From positions 62,001-126,000 of the forward strand of contig JAEHOE010000010.1 of assembly GCA_016858145.1 (NCBI GenBank): DNA of 64,000 bases, given 5' to 3'. The notes under the pieces were generated by a model. It did not search any database. It was not told the DNA's origin and was given only the letters and a program-made list of their open reading frames with translations. Shown piece by piece: positions 23,664 through 34,900 of this stretch; the stretch's first letter is position 1; each line of letters begins with the position of its first letter. A program made the position numbers and the translations under genes. The DNA is from Edaphochlamys debaryana (taxonomy: Eukaryota; Chlorophyta; Chlorophyceae; Chlamydomonadales).

Positions 23664-26556
23664 CTATCTGCCCTTCCGCTTGCCCCCCGGCTTGGGCCCC
23701 GCGCCGCTGCCGCCGTCGCCCTTGCCACCGCCTGCCCCGCCTGCGCTGCCCCCCTTGCCCCCCTTCGCCTTCGCCTTCCCTAGCCGCGCCTTCCCCTGCG
23801 CCGGCGACACGTGCCGACGCACCAGGCCCTTGATCCACGCCAGCACCTCCGGCTGCCCCCCGGCGTGCCACGCCTCCCCCGCCGCCCGGGTCAGCACGCC
23901 CCACTCGGGCACCCCGAACTCCGCCACCAGCCACTGCAGGCTCCGCAGGGGCGCGCCGCCCTGCGCCGCCGCCAGGAACAGGCCCTTGGGCTTGACGCGG
24001 CCCAGGGGCACCTCCAGGCGCCGCAGCAGCGGCAGCATGGCCCACTCGTGCTCCTCGACCGCGCGGCCGTAGGGCCTCCCGTCGGTCTGGCGCGGGGAGG
24101 GGGCCGCAGGGGCGGGGGCTTCAGGAACGGAAGCGCGGGCGGGCGGGGCTGGCAAACCTGAACGCCGGCGATTCCAGGGCAGGGCAGGAGGACACCGCCG
24201 TCCCTGACACCGTGCGCAGACAATCGGGCAACTCACACGATGCCACCTCGCCCTCCATTGCCTAAGCCCGTGCGCACGGAGCCCCGATCCCGACACATGC
24301 GGCCCACACAGGGCTTTCGGGCGTTCGGGCTCCACGCCCTAGGGCCGGCCGGCTTCCTGCCCTCCTGCCTCTCCCCAGCTCACCCGAGCACGCCCTCAAC
24401 ACCCTGCCCTCCCTCCCAGCGCCTCACCGGCTTGGGGCAGCCCAGCTCCACCAAAAGCTCCACCGCCGCCTCGCACCCGGACGACACGGCCGCGGGCCAG
24501 GCGTCGTCCTCCATGTCCGCCCCCCGCTCCGCCAGCCAGCGCATGCACTCCAGGCAGCCGCCCTCGGCCGCGGCCGTCATTATGGTGTCCTCCAGGAAGT
24601 TGCCGCGCTGGGCGGCGCGCAGCAGGCCCACCGCCCACGTCAGCACCGCCAGGCGGCCGCCCGAGGCCGCCTCGATGGCCACCTCCTTGAAGTTTATCTC
24701 CAGGCCCGCGCCGTGGACGGCCTGTGGATGTGGGGTTAGGAGGGAGTGGAAGATCAGTGTTGGGTGGGTGTGAGGGATGGTAGGAGATAGGGGATGAGGG
24801 GATTGGGAGAGCGCGGGAGCCCAGGCAGGACGGGCCAAGACGGTTGCGCGTCCCTTCAAAGCGGGAGCGCACAGGCAACGCGAGCACGGCCCTGGGCGCT
24901 GTCGAGCCAGGAGCGCAGGCCTCAGGGACCGAGGCCTAGCCTGCCACGCTCGCCCTGCCTTCTCGTCCATGCCGCAGGAACGCTACGCCCGGCCAACCAA
25001 CGGCTCCTTCCGCCCTCCCCCCGCCCCTCTCCCACCTCCACCCCCCACCCCCACGCACCCCACCCCGGCCTCCCACCCCGCCTCCCCAGTCGGACCCCCC
25101 TCTCCTCCCCCCCACCCCCCGTCCCCACCTGCAGCACGCCCAGGTGCCCCGCGTGCGCCGCCTCCCCCAGCACCACGGGCACGATGGCCGGCCGCAGCCC
25201 CTGCGCCAGCAACCAGCCCACCGCCGCCGCATTGCCGCTCTCCACCGCCGCCTCCACGGCCTCGTCGTCGGGCGCGCAGCCGCGGCCCTTGAGCCACTCG
25301 TACCGCTCCAGGGCCGCCTCCGCCGGCAGCCCCACCGCGTCCTCGTAGAAGACGCCCGAGTCCAGCGCGAGGCCGTGGGCCGCCATGAGCCACTCGGCCT
25401 TGGCCTGCCAGTCGGGCCCGCGGCTGCGCAGCGCCGCCGACAGCAGGTCCTCGTGGTCATGGCCCTGCAGGCCCTGCGGGGGCGTGGAGGAGGGGGGGTG
25501 GGGGGTGAGGTTGGGCCTGGGCGGGTCCCGGCGTGGGCCCGGTTGGGCCCGGTGGCGGGCGAGGGGCTCCGCGAGGGGATGCTGCGTGAGGTTGGTTGTA
25601 GGGATGGGGGTGGAGGTGACGGTGGGTGGGGGATGGGGGGAGGGGGGGGCTGGAGGTGCGCATCGTACCTGCATCTCTGCGGCGTGCGCGGGGTCCTGCC
25701 ACAGGTGCTGCACGGTCGCGAAGTCGCAGCCCTCCACCACGGCCTCGGCCAGCTCGAACGGATCGTACGGCTCGGTGCCTGGCCGGAGCTTGGATCTGAT
25801 TTGAACGAGCAGCCAGTCCATGAGGGCCGCGTGGCCGGCCGTGGCCGCCTGGATGGCGGCCTCGCCTGGCGGTTGCGGGACGAGGAAGGGAATTCGTCAG
25901 GTGAGGGTAATATGGCGGGAGATGGGTCCAGTGGGGGAGGCGGGGCACTGAGCCCTAGACATCAGCATGCGTCTCTCAGAAAGCTGCAGGCCGGGCGTAC
26001 CTAGCTCGGTTGGGCCGATGTGCTCGCCGGCCTCGAGGCACCACTCGCACACCAGGCGGTGGCCCCCCCGGGCGGCGGCGTGCAGCACCTCCGGCCACAA
26101 CACGGCACCCACAAGCCGCCCCGGACCGACGAGGTGTTTGCACATGTCCAGGGTCCCCGCCTCTGCTGCCGCCTCCAGGTCCTCTTGGCGCGCCCGCGCC
26201 CTGCCCGTCGCGGCGAGGGCCACGGCCAGGTTGGCCACCACCCCGCTTGCCGCCACCAGCGACACCAGCTTCTCCTGCTGCTCGCGCGTGTACTGCTTGC
26301 ACGAGCCCGGCGCCGACCAGCGCTCCGTGAAGGCCCAGGGCGGGACAGGCTGCGAGAGGCGAATCCGAGCGTGTCCTCGAAACTGTTCCGCAGTGGCTTT
26401 GTTGACGAGCCTCAAGCAGGCGACCTCGTTTGAAGGCAGGAATGAAGCCACATTCTGCACGATAGCGTTTGTCCAAACGCTCGCCGCATCGTCTGCAGAC
26501 ACAGGGCTAGGCTCCGGTTCAGCTACTGGTGTGCGCCTAGAGCGCTTGCAGCTCAT
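23664..26556 (-). CDS. F-box-like / ankyrin-like repeat protein
   Basis: Five exons: 26001-26556, 25669-25865, 25129-25473, 24428-24721, 23664-24086 (1815 bases, 604 residues, all in phase). Residues ~25-70 resemble an F-box (IVQNVASFLPSNEVACLRLV). The body is a series of degenerate ankyrin-like helices with the signature AAxGGxLxxMxWLxxxG, for example GGCLECMRWLAERGADMED and GCEAAVELLVELGCPKP. The C-terminus is a low-complexity Lys/Gly tail (KGGKGGSAGG...KPGGKRKGR). Proteins of this kind are numerous in chlamydomonads. If the F-box is real it would recruit substrates to an SCF ubiquitin ligase; an SKP1-like gene lies at 48999 but no functional link is shown. The start is the first ATG of the open frame. 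Confidence 0.85.
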
Positions 26557-27043
26557 GGAGTCGCTGAGGTTGAGGCTCCGAGGCGTCCAAGATAAAGAGG
26601 CGGCGATGGCGGTCGCAGCTGTCGAGCCGAGTGCAGCTCGTCTCCAAGCAGGGATGTATGTTTATGTTGTGCAGTGTTGGCACTTTGCAACTCTGGGGCG
26701 TTGGAGTGCTGTCTGGGGGCGGGGGACGCTGCCGACGCTGGATGTGTATGCCATGCGTGCCTCCTCGTGCCCCCCGCCGTGTCCCGCAGCAGGCATGTCC
26801 CCCCCCCCAGCGTCTGCGCTCGCACCCCTTCATTGATACGGGAACGCCCGTTGACGAGGGCATGCTGTAGTGCGGAAGCGACTTGCGGCACGTCGCTGTG
26901 AAGGCCCCGACTCCATGAAGCTCCGAGCTCACTCGCCGTAGACGGTAGTTGCAGTGTACGTGCAACCCCCAACGCACACTTGCGTACAACCTTTCACCCC
27001 GCACTACACCGGTGTCGTTGCCCTCGTCTATTAGGCCACAGCC
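26557..27043. promoter_or_regulatory. Divergent promoter between ankyrin-like gene and SET2
   Basis: 487 bases separating divergent starts. Open frames here are antisense shadows. No named element recognised. Confidence 0.45.
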
Positions 27044-30000
27044 ATGGAAGCCAAAATCCTTTTGGTCTACATGGCCGCAACTTTAACCCTAACGCTGGCA
27101 CAAGACTTGTCAACCATTGATGAGCTCTTTGACTGGATCCGCAAGAACGGAGGAGAGGTATGCACTCTGGCGCGGAGCCGAGCTCAAAAGGATCCCTTCA
27201 ACCGGAAGGCGTCTGAAGCACTGCTCGCCGAGAAATTAGTGGCATAAAGCTTATCGTGGGTACGTGACACCGTAGATCAACGGAGAGGTCAAGCTGAACA
27301 AAGAAGGCGTGAGAGGCCTCTTTGCGACAGAGCACATCCCCGTGGGCGGGTAAGGCTGGCTTCGGTTGGCAACAGGTATGCAAAAGCTAGTCAGAACCCG
27401 GCGACGCGGGCAGGGGGACTAGGTGCGTGCGTGCCCCCGACCGTTGCAACAGCCCTTGCTTGCACCCTCGCTCCCTCTGCCCTTGCGCAGCCTGATCGCA
27501 AAGATTCCTGCTGCTTGCATGATCAACGTGGGCAGCCAGTCGCAGCCTGTGGCGGTAAGGCTTGTGCCCGGCGGGCGCTGTGTCTGCCAGCTCGTATACC
27601 GGGAGTTCCCGCGCCCGCGCCTGAACACCCTCAGGTCCCCGAGGCTGGCGTGTTTCTCCCGCCAGTAGCAGGGGCCTCTTCCTCACCTGGCGTCTCCTTG
27701 GCATTCCATCCGACCACGGCCTGCCCGCTGATGCCCTTACGCAGACGCACATCATGCACGTGCTGCGGGAGTACAAGCTGGGGAACAACAGGTTAGTGCG
27801 GGGTGTGGAAGGGAGAGGGCCGGGCCATGGGGGCATCCGCACTGGAGCCGACAGGCCTTGTGGGGGCTTCAGACCCCGCCAGTGCAGACGCAGGGCCCTG
27901 CTCACCTCCTCTGCCATCCCCTCCCCTCGTGCCCTGCTCCAGCCGCTACTGGCCCTACATCAACTCCTGGCCCAAACCCCATGAGGTGGTCACGGGGTGC
28001 AACATGGATGACAAGTGAGGCCCATGTGTGTGCACTAGACTACCGGTACTGAGGGGACAGATTGTCGGGGCCCGAATGCCAAGGCTGTCCAGGTTCTGGC
28101 AGCAGCGTGGCAGTGAGACCTGTACGAGGGGTCGCATGCTGGAGAGTTGGAGCCACAGACTCAGTCGCTGCGTCTCCATATGGGGCCCCAATATGTGTAC
28201 TGCACGTGCGCTTTGCTGGGCCGGCTGCCGGTCAGCGGTCTGGCCCCGGCTGGCGCTTGCCTGGTCCCCACCGCCTCCACTTCCCCCGACCCACATCGCA
28301 GGTACGCCCCCATGTGGAAGTCGCGATACTGTGAGTCGGCTTGGTGGTCGGGCCGGGGCACCTTTGCGGGTGATGGTCAGTACTTGACCTAAGGCGTTGG
28401 GTCCGAAGGGCTGGGGCTTGGGGAGGGAAACCGGTTGGGCGGTTGACCTCAGAGGCGCTGGTGGCCGTGGCTGGCTGCAATGCAACCTCATTGAGCCACT
28501 GCCTGGGCGCACGGCACGTGCCTTTGTTCCCCTCGGCTTGCAGGGTGAGCACTGCTTTGGCGGATCCAGGGCGGCAGCCAGGTCTGCTGTGCTCGTGCTG
28601 GGCAGTGACGCATCGTTGCAAATTAGAGCTCCTCACCCTGGCTAGAGGCACGGGATTGAGCAGATACCGCTTGGGGCGCGCGGTGCCGTGAGCGCAGGAA
28701 TCTGCTGAGCATGGTACCCAGGGGCCAGGGCACTGCTGACCACGCCTCCCTGTCCTCATCACCCTCGTGCATTCGCCCCTTGTTTTGCCCTCGCCGCTCT
28801 GTGCTTATTCCCGGGACGGTGCGGCAGGGTAAGCGGCATGGGGCAGGGAGGCAGAGACAAGCGTCTGCTTTCTGGGCAAGTGCGGGGTGCCGAAGCAGGA
28901 ACGATAACCCTGCTGTGAACTCCGCTGGTGTTGCGGCGTGCGAGTACGCTCGCCCGCCCCCTCACACGTCTCACCACCAACAGGCCCTACCCAGACCTCG
29001 CCGGTAGGTCTTGACCCTACGCCCTCACGGCTCCTTCCAACCGGCAGGAGAACAACCACAAGAGCTGGAAGAACTGGCTCAAGGGCATCTGGAGCGGCAG
29101 CGGCGACGCGGAGCTCGAGTACACGATCGAGGAGGTGCTGGGCAAGGACGTCAACGTCACCCTGGATGACGTCTACTACGCAAGCGCCATCGTGAGAACA
29201 GAGGGCGCGGGCATGGGCTGGGCGGGTGCAAGCCCGTGCGAGGCCTGTGGAGAGCAGAGGACGGCAGCTGCCGAGGCCTTGGGAAGGGGCCGCCAGCACC
29301 CGGCCGGGCTGTGCCTGCCCCCTGCCCGCTCTCACTCACCAAGCCCGATGCTCAACGCCATGCCGTCCTCACCAGCGGTCCGGGCTGCCCATCACCACGA
29401 GCGAGACCACCCGCGCTCCCCGCTTGCCGCTTACACCCCTCCGCCCCCGCCGCCCTGCCCTGCCCCTGCAGACCGTGTCCCGCTACCTGTCCGTGCCCGG
29501 CCGCCCCCGGGTCATGATGGCCCCCATCTTCGACCTCGCCAACCACGACCGCCACTGCGCCACCAACCTGGAGAACTACACCTCCGGGTACCTGCTCATG
29601 ACCGCAGGCGAGCGAGGGGGCCGCGTCCTCGCCGAGGCCATGTCCCAGGGCTGCGTTACGTTGCAGCGGGGTGGCCAGCGCTCGAGGGCGTTCACAGCTC
29701 GCGGTCTGCGGGCTTCGCGGCCGCACCTTGCCGAAGCGTTCTGAGTGGGCAGGGAATTGTGTTACCCTAGGATCATGGGAACACGTCCTGCCCGTGACCT
29801 AGTCCTATGGAAAGATGGCCTCAGCCTGTTGTACCTCTTCCCCTTGCTCTCCTCCCTCGTCCTCTCACAGGCGTGGACTATGCGCCGGGCGATGAGGTAG
29901 CGCTGGGCTGGTGCATGGGTGTTGATGCCCGCAAGGGGCCGGGCTATCCCCAAGGGGCCATGGGGGTGTGGAAAGCGGGGGAGCACGGGCCAAGGAATGC

Positions 30001-31112
30001 AGATTGTGCGCGATCAGACCCGTGGGAAGGGCAAACGTAATCGGCGGCTGAGGGCCCGGCCCGTGAATGTGTCGCCTTATGCCTCGCGCACGGCAAGACA
30101 CGTGAGGTCAGATCATGTGTGTCCGCAACCCTTGTTCCGCAGATGTGCTACTCGTACGGCGATCTGCGGGATGACTACGCAGTCTCCAGCTACGGGTGAG
30201 CTGCTGGGAAACGGGGGGATGCCATAACATGGGAAACGGGGGATAAGAGCTACCCTCCCCCACGCGCCCCCACTTCCTTCCAGCAATGCCCTGCATGAGC
30301 CTCTGCCTCGCCTGCCCCCTCTTCCTTCCTATCACCCGCCCAGCTTCCTGCCGGCCCCGGAGGACCCGCCCCGCCTGGCCTACGTGGACCACCCCGAGTT
30401 CAACTCTGAGCACTTCTCGCACGAGGACGCCCCGGAGGAGGAGCCGTTCGAGGGTGGGGCGGTTGGGGGCTGTGCGGGAGGGAGGGCACAGGCGGGGGTG
30501 GAGCCCAGAGGCTTGATACAGCCCCGGGAGAAGGACGAGGACGCCCCGGAGGCGGAGCTGTTCGTGGGTGGGTGCGCGGGGGCGCGGCATAAGAGCTTAA
30601 GCGATGGACCGAGCTGGGCGCGGCGCGGTGGGGAGGCCTGGCGTCGGGTCTGAGAGGCGGTTCCGCCGCAGTCCCGTTCTTTGAACCCACCCATGCTTGA
30701 GATGGGGAGGGGGTCGGGGGGTCGGGACAGGCTGTGCCTGCTTCCCGCTTCTCGTCCCCCGGACAGGCGACCAAGTATGGCCGGATGCCTCTCTTTCTTT
30801 GAGCCCCACAACCGGTCCTTCCTGGTGCTGGGCTGGCCACCTCCATGACCCGTCCCTCACCGTCCTCCTCCCGCCTGTGCTTATGTGCTGTCACCCCCAG
30901 GGACCCCCGAGGAGCTGCAGGCCGAGATGCGGCGTCTGGAGGGCATCCGCGCCGACATCCTGTCCATGCCCGACCTGGTGCCCAAACCCGAGGGCGACGA
31001 CTACGTTTGGAACATGATGAAGGAACTGGAGGCGAGGAGGATCGCCGCGATCGATTACGAGGTCAACCGCCTCAAGGAGTTGCTTGCAGGGGAGGAGCAC
31101 GAAGAGCTGTAA
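27044..31112 (+). CDS. SET2: secreted SET-domain (Rubisco-LSMT-like) protein with two 1-nt exons
   Basis: Exons: 27044-27157, 27276-27349, 27491-27554, 27745-27791, 27943-28014, 28302-28330, 28544, 28829, 29048-29191, 29472-29607, 29871-29896, 30143-30195, 30344-30453, 30901-31112 (1083 bases, 360 residues). A signal peptide (residues 1 to ~20, ending TLTLAQ) is followed by EGVRGLF near residue 50 (AdoMet loop), the insert domain, FDLANHDRHC near 203-212, MCYSYG near 237 and SSYGF near 252. The tail is a charged helix ending EEHEEL. The phase closes only if the two single-G exons are included; with them the codon TGG gives the Trp that SET1 encodes intact. The intron at 29608 uses a GC donor (GCAG|GCGAGC). 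Secreted location and Lys methylation are inferred from domains; the substrate is unknown. Confidence 0.85.
28544..28544 (+). other. SET2 single-nucleotide exon 1 (G)
   Basis: The context is TTCCCCTCGGCTTGCAG|G|GTGAGC: a pyrimidine-rich acceptor, one G, then a consensus donor. It supplies the second base of the split Trp codon. Flanking introns are about 213 and 284 bases, normal for this gene. Confidence 0.65.
28829..28829 (+). other. SET2 single-nucleotide exon 2 (G)
   Basis: The context is ACGGTGCGGCAG|G|GTAAGC. It supplies the third base of the Trp codon, after which exon 29048 opens at phase 0 with GAGAACAACCAC. Confidence 0.65.
30534..30575 (+). repeat. Copy of SET2 exon 11 end plus donor
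   Basis: GAGGACGCCCCGGAGG...GAG.CGTTCG.GGGTGGG of the exon end (30421-30460) recurs about 110 bases downstream inside the intron, still with a G|GTGGGT donor. It could act as an alternative donor. Confidence 0.7.
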
Positions 31113-31907
31113 GCTCCTGGCTCGGCAGGCCGGGGCGTGTACGACACGGCTTTGTAAGGAGCGTGCGGGTGTTCCAGGTGTGGAGTGCGTGTGATCTTGA
31201 CCCCGACATGGATGACCTCGGCAAAGGGTCCCTGGGGTCGTCTCGCCTGACTTGTACGGAGGGCGTGGTCAGGCCCACGCTGATGAAACTCAACGTGCCA
31301 AGCCAGCGTCCAAGCATGCGTGTGTGCAGGCCGGCTCCGGGCTTCGTGCTTATGTGTGCTGCTTTATGAGCTATGTGGAAAGTGGGCGGCAGTCTGACCA
31401 GGGCGGTGTTAGCGTCTGCGGAGGCTGGTCCCCTGCCTGACAGGCTGCGTTACGAGCGAGCGCTGGGCGGAAGGTGGTGTGCAGCTGCGAGCTACCTTGG
31501 CCCGGAGTGTGTGTTGTGCGCAAGGTGAACGCATCCTTCTATCTGTTTCAAATCCTCAGGCTCCTAGGTACTGTGGCGGAAGTGCCGGACCGGTTGTCGA
31601 GGGGTGGGTGCGGTGGGACGGCCCCTTGTGAGCGCTGGTGCCGGTGGGAGCCTGGGAGGCACGTGGTCTGCAGCGGTTGCGGAAGGCTTTGACGACGCGC
31701 GCGGACTTCTTGCAGGCCCTGCCCCCTTGTGAACTCAGGGCCGCTTGGCCGAAGTGGCGAGAGGCGGTAGAGAGTGGTGAGAGGTCATGTCGGGGCACCT
31801 CCTGCCGTGCAGGTCCCGCATGGGCCTCCCGACCGACCGTGACGTAACCCACACACACTGCTCGACGCCGTGTAGTGGAATGCAAGATGTCCGCAAACTA
31901 GTCACAA
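31113..31907. promoter_or_regulatory. SET2-SET3 spacer
   Basis: About 0.8 kb between tandem genes, holding the SET2 end and the SET3 promoter. No coding signal. Confidence 0.45.
31153..31157 (+). terminator. Candidate polyadenylation signal of SET2
   Basis: TGTAA, 41 bases after the stop codon. The resulting 3' untranslated region would be very short, so a later site is possible. Confidence 0.4.
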
Positions 31908-34900
31908 ATGGGATTATCGCGAGCACAGCAGGCGTTGGCGCTCGTCACAGCCTTCTTCGTTTCAAGCTTCGTCCGCTTCTCGCTAGCTCAAGATACGTCT
32001 CACATTGATGAGCTCTTTGCTTGGATTCACAGTAACGGAGGAGAGGTGCGCCGTGGAATGCACGCCTTTGCACGCGGGAAACTTGCTTGAGAAGCAAGCC
32101 CCGCGGGAGGCCCCGCACTTCTTCTGTATTGGCAGCGTTAATATTACCTGCTGTTGCAAACGCTGCAGATCAAGGCAGAGTCCAAAATCAACAATGATGG
32201 TGTCAGGGGCCTCTTCGCGAACCAGCGCATTCGCGAGGGCACGTGAGCGGCTTCATGTGGAGCGGTACACTGACTTCGGCATGCAGGGGCGAAGAGGACC
32301 TGCGCGCTCAACGTCTCGACCCTGCCTCACCCCCCACCCCCCTCTCCCTCTCCCGCCCGCACGTCCACAGTGTCATCGCTCAGATTCCGGCGGCCTGCAT
32401 AATGCATTTGGGCAACCAGTCTCAAACTGCGTCGGTAAGTCTTCTAGCGGACCTGCAGACAGCCAGCGAGCACCTCACAAACCCGGGGTGCCTCCTGCCT
32501 GCCTCCTGCCTGCTGTCTGGCCCCCGCCACACAGCCCCCCTCCCACAGCCCCCCTCCCACCTCTGCTGACCCTGCACCCCGAAATGCATACCCCGGCCTC
32601 TCCTCTTCTCCCTGCCGCTGTGCAACCCCTCGCCCAGACGCACATCATGCAGGCGCTGCGGGAGTACAAGCTGGGGAACAAGAGGTGAGATCGGACCGGG
32701 GACAGGCAAGCGCAGCTGAGGAAGGGCAGGCGGCAGGGAAAGGCGCACGTGGGCGGATCCAGCCACGATTGTTTAGAGGCCCCGCGAAGCGGAGGCCGGG
32801 CTGGGGCGACGCACCTGGCCTAGGGACTGCCTTTGCTTGCCGCTGCCCCGCCCACTCCCTTTTGCGCCCTGCGGACCCCTGCCACAGCCGCTACTGGCCC
32901 TTCATCAAGTCCTGGCCCAAGCCCGGAGAGGTGGTGGCGGGGTGCTGCATGGACGACAAGTGAGGCCGCCCCCCCTGTGTGCGCCTGCGTGGGGACTTGA
33001 CTGTCCGGGGGTCGGGGCCCGCGCAGGGTGGCTGTGAGGGAGTCGGGGCAGTCGGGGCTCAGGCGGCGTGGTGGTGGTGGCTGGTAAGAGTCACCATCCT
33101 GCTTTGCCCTCACGCACAACTCGCTTGCACCCGCCCTCTCCGCCTCCGACCTTCCCTCGCAGGTATGATGCCATGTGGAAGGCGCCCTACTGGGAAGGTT
33201 TCGGGGTCAAGTTGGGCGGCCGCCCTGCGGGATGCAAGCTGGCCCTGGAGTGACGGTGCCATGAGCTTCAGCATGTTGTTGACATGACCCTAGCATACAC
33301 GTGCGCTCCTTTCCACTTCTCACGGGCCCTGCCCCTGCGCTCTCACCCGCAGGGTGAGCGGCGTGTAGCGATGTAGGGCGGGTGCGTGGGTGGGTCTGTT
33401 CACTCCATCAGCGCTGCTTCTGCTCAAGGGGCCCCAGAGCGCGCCCAGTCCGTCTACCCCCACGTGCCCGGCCCCAACCCTTACATGAGGGCCTGGGAGG
33501 GGCCTGGACTCCTACTGAGTCATGTCGTACCGCCCGCCGCAGGGTAAGCGGATGGGCACCCAGGCGGGTCTCGCTGCAACGGCTCACAAGGCGCATCCTC
33601 CTTGTCACCAGTTTCAAGGGGTAGCATTATGTCGGTGACCCGTCACACTCATCCCTTTCATTCTCGCCTCCGCTTTTGCGGCCGTGCACCCAGGAAGCCC
33701 ACCACCAGGGTTGGAGGGAGCGGCTGGTGAGCCTCTGGCACGATAGCACCCAACATCTGGGGGCCACGGTCAAGGAGGCGCTTGGCAAGGACGTGGAGGT
33801 GACCCTGGAGGACGTCAAGTACGCAGCCGCCATCGTGAGAGGGCGGGAGGGCGCCGGGGCGGGATCTGCAGTGTATGGGAAGGAGGAGAGGGAAGGGAGG
33901 GGGGTTGGGTCTCATGAAGGCGCTTGGGTCTCAGGACCTCGCAGCGAGCGAGGCGAGGGGCTCGAGGCGCCACCGCCCATGGGTCACCACGACCTCGCCT
34001 TACCCGAGAGGGCGGGAGGGCGCAGAGGGTGGAGAACCCTGGACATGGTAGTCTGTGGGAGGGGCTGGCGTAGGCGGGTGCGGCTCGCGGCCTGGCCCTT
34101 TCCGCCGTTGGGTGCCGCCCGCTGCCTCAGCCGTCCTCGGCCAGGGCCCCAACCCATGTGCGTTTGCCCTCGGGCTGGCTCTCGTCGTACGTGGGCGTTC
34201 CCTTGTCTTTAGCAACCCGCCCAGATCGCTAGCTGGTGACGCCCCGCTCGTCCCGCCAACCCCAAACCCCAGACCCTGACTCGTTTCCTCTCATTGCCTG
34301 GATCGCGGGGCGCCATGATAATGGCACCCATCTTCGACCTCGCCAACCACGACCGCCACTGCGCAAACACGCTGGAGGACTTCACGGCAGACTTCCTGTA
34401 CCTGATCGCAGGCGAGCTCCGGTGCCGGGTTGAAGTTATAGACCACAGTTGGGCCGTATTGGTGGGGGGCCACACGGCAGGTGCAGGGTTATTGGTTGGT
34501 GCGGCTGTCGAGCCCAATCAAGAGCGCAGCAGCAGGGTAAACCGCCCAGCTTCTTTGTACCTTTGGTATAGCTCGCCGGCTCGCTGCCGAGCTGCAGGCC
34601 TACCTCGCAGGCAGGTGGTGCAGGTGACGCCCCCTTGCCCCACCTTGCTGCCCGCAGGCAGGGATTACGAGCCGGGTGAAGAGGTGAGGGGGTGCCCGGC
34701 CCCGTGGGACTGCTGACTGGATGGGCCTCGCTCGGAGCTCTCAGCGGGGGCTGTAGCGCTGCGCGTCAGGAGGCGTGGCGCCCCCAAACGCCCAGAGCAC
34801 AACAACGACGACTAGCCGCATTCCCCCACAGGTCCAGAAGTACGGGCAGACAGCCCCACAGCCCCACTCCCGAAGCCCTCAAACCCCTCCCCCCCGCTAT

